Assembly (NCBI GenBank): GCA_021204715.1
Contig: JAJPYW010000122.1
Coordinates: 1-5,815, forward strand
Source of the DNA: Prevotellaceae bacterium
Lineage (GTDB): Bacteria > Bacteroidota > Bacteroidia > Bacteroidales > Bacteroidaceae
Reading direction: 5' to 3'
Length of the DNA stretch: 5,815 bases
Below the pieces are notes generated by a model. It saw only the letters and a list, made by a program, of their open reading frames with translations. It ran no database searches and was not told the DNA's origin. Numbering within the stretch: the first letter of the stretch is position 1; each line of letters opens with the position of its first letter. Position numbers and translations under genes: made by a program. Shown one piece after another: positions 4,758-5,815 of the stretch.

Positions 4758-5815
4758 TCAAAGTGTGGCTACTTGGGCGTGTACCGGGGTGACGATGAAG
4801 CTGAACTCATAGTCGCCGTAGGGTATCTGGTACTCGGGGCGGGGAACAGTTCCCCAGCTGTTCACACAGCCCAAGCCCATCTGCACCTTGTCGATGCACA
4901 GGTTGGTCAGGTCGGCTTCCTCTACTTCGGGAGAGTGGCCGTTGTGCTTCTGCCAGCCTTCGTCCAAGGAGTCGATGGTATAGTGCAGGGCCGATGCAGA
5001 GAAGGGCGCGTCGGCCACCACCTCGATGCCGTTGCCGCCGGCATTGAGTACCTTCCACCAGCGGATGTCGGTCTTGGTGCCGGTTTCTTGCTGGCGTATG
5101 TAGGGATAGAATTGCTCACTGACCGTCTGACGGTAGACACCCAACAGGGTGTTGTGGTTGCGGTCGGCATAGTTCTCCACGGGGCCGCGGCCGTAGTATT
5201 CCACGGTCTCGAAGCTGCGCGGCATGGGCAGTTGCATGCCGAAGCGGAACATGTTGGACACTTTGGCACTCTTGTCTGTAGTGAGCTTCTGCGTTACTTT
5301 CATGGCGCCGGCGTTGTTGATGACGTAGGTCAACGACAGTTGTGCCGAAAGGGAGGGCATGTCATACTGCGCCTCCACTGTCACTTGGTTGCCTTCGGCG
5401 TGTTGTGCCAAGCTTGTCAGCTTGATTTCGGGGTGCTTCCACACGGCATACTTCTGTTGCAGGTTGGCGCCGAAGTCGTTGTCGGTGGGCGCGCGCCAGA
5501 AGTTGGGTGTGAGCGCCTCTCCGTCCTTAATCAGCTCCATGCCGGCGGCATTGTACTTCACCAAGTAGCCGCTCTGCTTGTCGAACTCCATGCGGAAGCC
5601 GGCGCCCGACACGATGAGGTAGTTCACGTCGTTCTCGTTTACTTGCGGCGCGGTGACAGGTTGATTGCTAAGTTGGGCGTCTTTCAACTCCAACGCGGGC
5701 GCGGTGTAGGGGTTGAGCGTGAGCTGGTCTTTGGCTACCACAAAGCCGGCGGGCAGCAACCCTTCGTTCTCTTTGAGCTTGTAGGAGACGTTGAGCAGCC
5801 ACTCGGTGCAAGTGC
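4758..5815 (-). CDS. GH2 beta-galactosidase, C-terminal part (5' end outside window)
   Basis: The frame is open from the window edge to TGA at 4760-4758, giving about 351 residues. The methionine sometimes placed at 5759 is an internal TTG (leucine); the reading continues upstream with 'EWLLNVSYKLKENEG'. The first 60 or so residues fit the linker beta-domain of LacZ-type enzymes, and the rest is the Bgal_small_N-type domain. Landmarks are 'FWRAPTDNDFG' (about 5470-5505; compare TRAPLDNDIG in E. coli LacZ), 'YYGRGPVENYADR', and 'MGLGCVNSWG' near the end, whose tryptophan (4856-4854) aligns with E. coli LacZ Trp999 at the active-site edge. The GH2 acid/base and nucleophile glutamates lie outside the window. 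The family releases terminal beta-galactose; many Bacteroidota paralogues act on plant or host glycans rather than lactose. Signal peptide and promoter cannot be judged. It precedes the esterase gene by 20 bases. Confidence 0.9.
   Translation of the reverse strand, partial: TCTEWLLNVSYKLKENEGLLPAGFVVAKDQLTLNPYTAPALELKDAQLSNQPVTAPQVNENDVNYLIVSGAGFRMEFDKQSGYLVKYNAAGMELIKDGEALTPNFWRAPTDNDFGANLQQKYAVWKHPEIKLTSLAQHAEGNQVTVEAQYDMPSLSAQLSLTYVINNAGAMKVTQKLTTDKSAKVSNMFRFGMQLPMPRSFETVEYYGRGPVENYADRNHNTLLGVYRQTVSEQFYPYIRQQETGTKTDIRWWKVLNAGGNGIEVVADAPFSASALHYTIDSLDEGWQKHNGHSPEVEEADLTNLCIDKVQMGLGCVNSWGTVPRPEYQIPYGDYEFSFIVTPVHAQVATL

Overview
The window looks like a polysaccharide-utilisation neighbourhood of a gut-type Bacteroidota (Bacteroides/Phocaeicola-like). 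The evidence is a LacZ-type GH2 enzyme, an exported alpha/beta-hydrolase esterase and an exported multi-domain glycoside hydrolase of the DUF6067/GH123_N-like type. A GdhA-like N-terminus, promoter boxes of the Bacteroides TTTG / TAnnTTTG type, and the lack of strong Shine-Dalgarno sequences fit the same group. No species is claimed. Every supported gene is on the minus strand; coding regions are GC-rich and the gaps are AT-rich.

Read in the direction of transcription (right to left), the window starts inside the C-terminal part of a GH2 beta-galactosidase (5815 to 4758). After a 20-base gap comes a secreted esterase (4737 to 3859). This two-gene unit ends at a strong hairpin plus T6 terminator (3781 to 3741). 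Next is a 577-base gap (3282-3858), then the large exported glycoside hydrolase (3272 to 255). A 14-bp hairpin follows (210 to 179), then a Bacteroides-type promoter and the first 28 codons of a NADP-type glutamate dehydrogenase (85 to 1), which runs off the window. The GH2 enzyme and the esterase probably work together on an acylated galactoside-containing glycan. The DUF6067-like protein is a separate transcription unit of unknown specificity. The glutamate dehydrogenase is housekeeping.

The most unusual item is in the 577-base gap: an ordered array of twelve roughly 20-bp imperfect palindromes (3515-3785), separated by about 3 bp. Their centres lie 22 or 23 bp apart throughout, although the sequences fall into at least three types. 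Changes in one half-site are usually mirrored in the other. Eleven of twelve have a central CG. A at -8, A at -4 and T at +4 are present in all twelve, giving a consensus close to YTATNGAANCGNTTCNATAR. This resembles LacI-family operators, but I know of no described natural tandem array of this size. The last two units together also form the terminator of the upstream operon.

Between the array and the glycoside hydrolase gene (3282-3514) there are two overlapping, mutually exclusive inverted repeats and two candidate -7 boxes, but no convincing gene.
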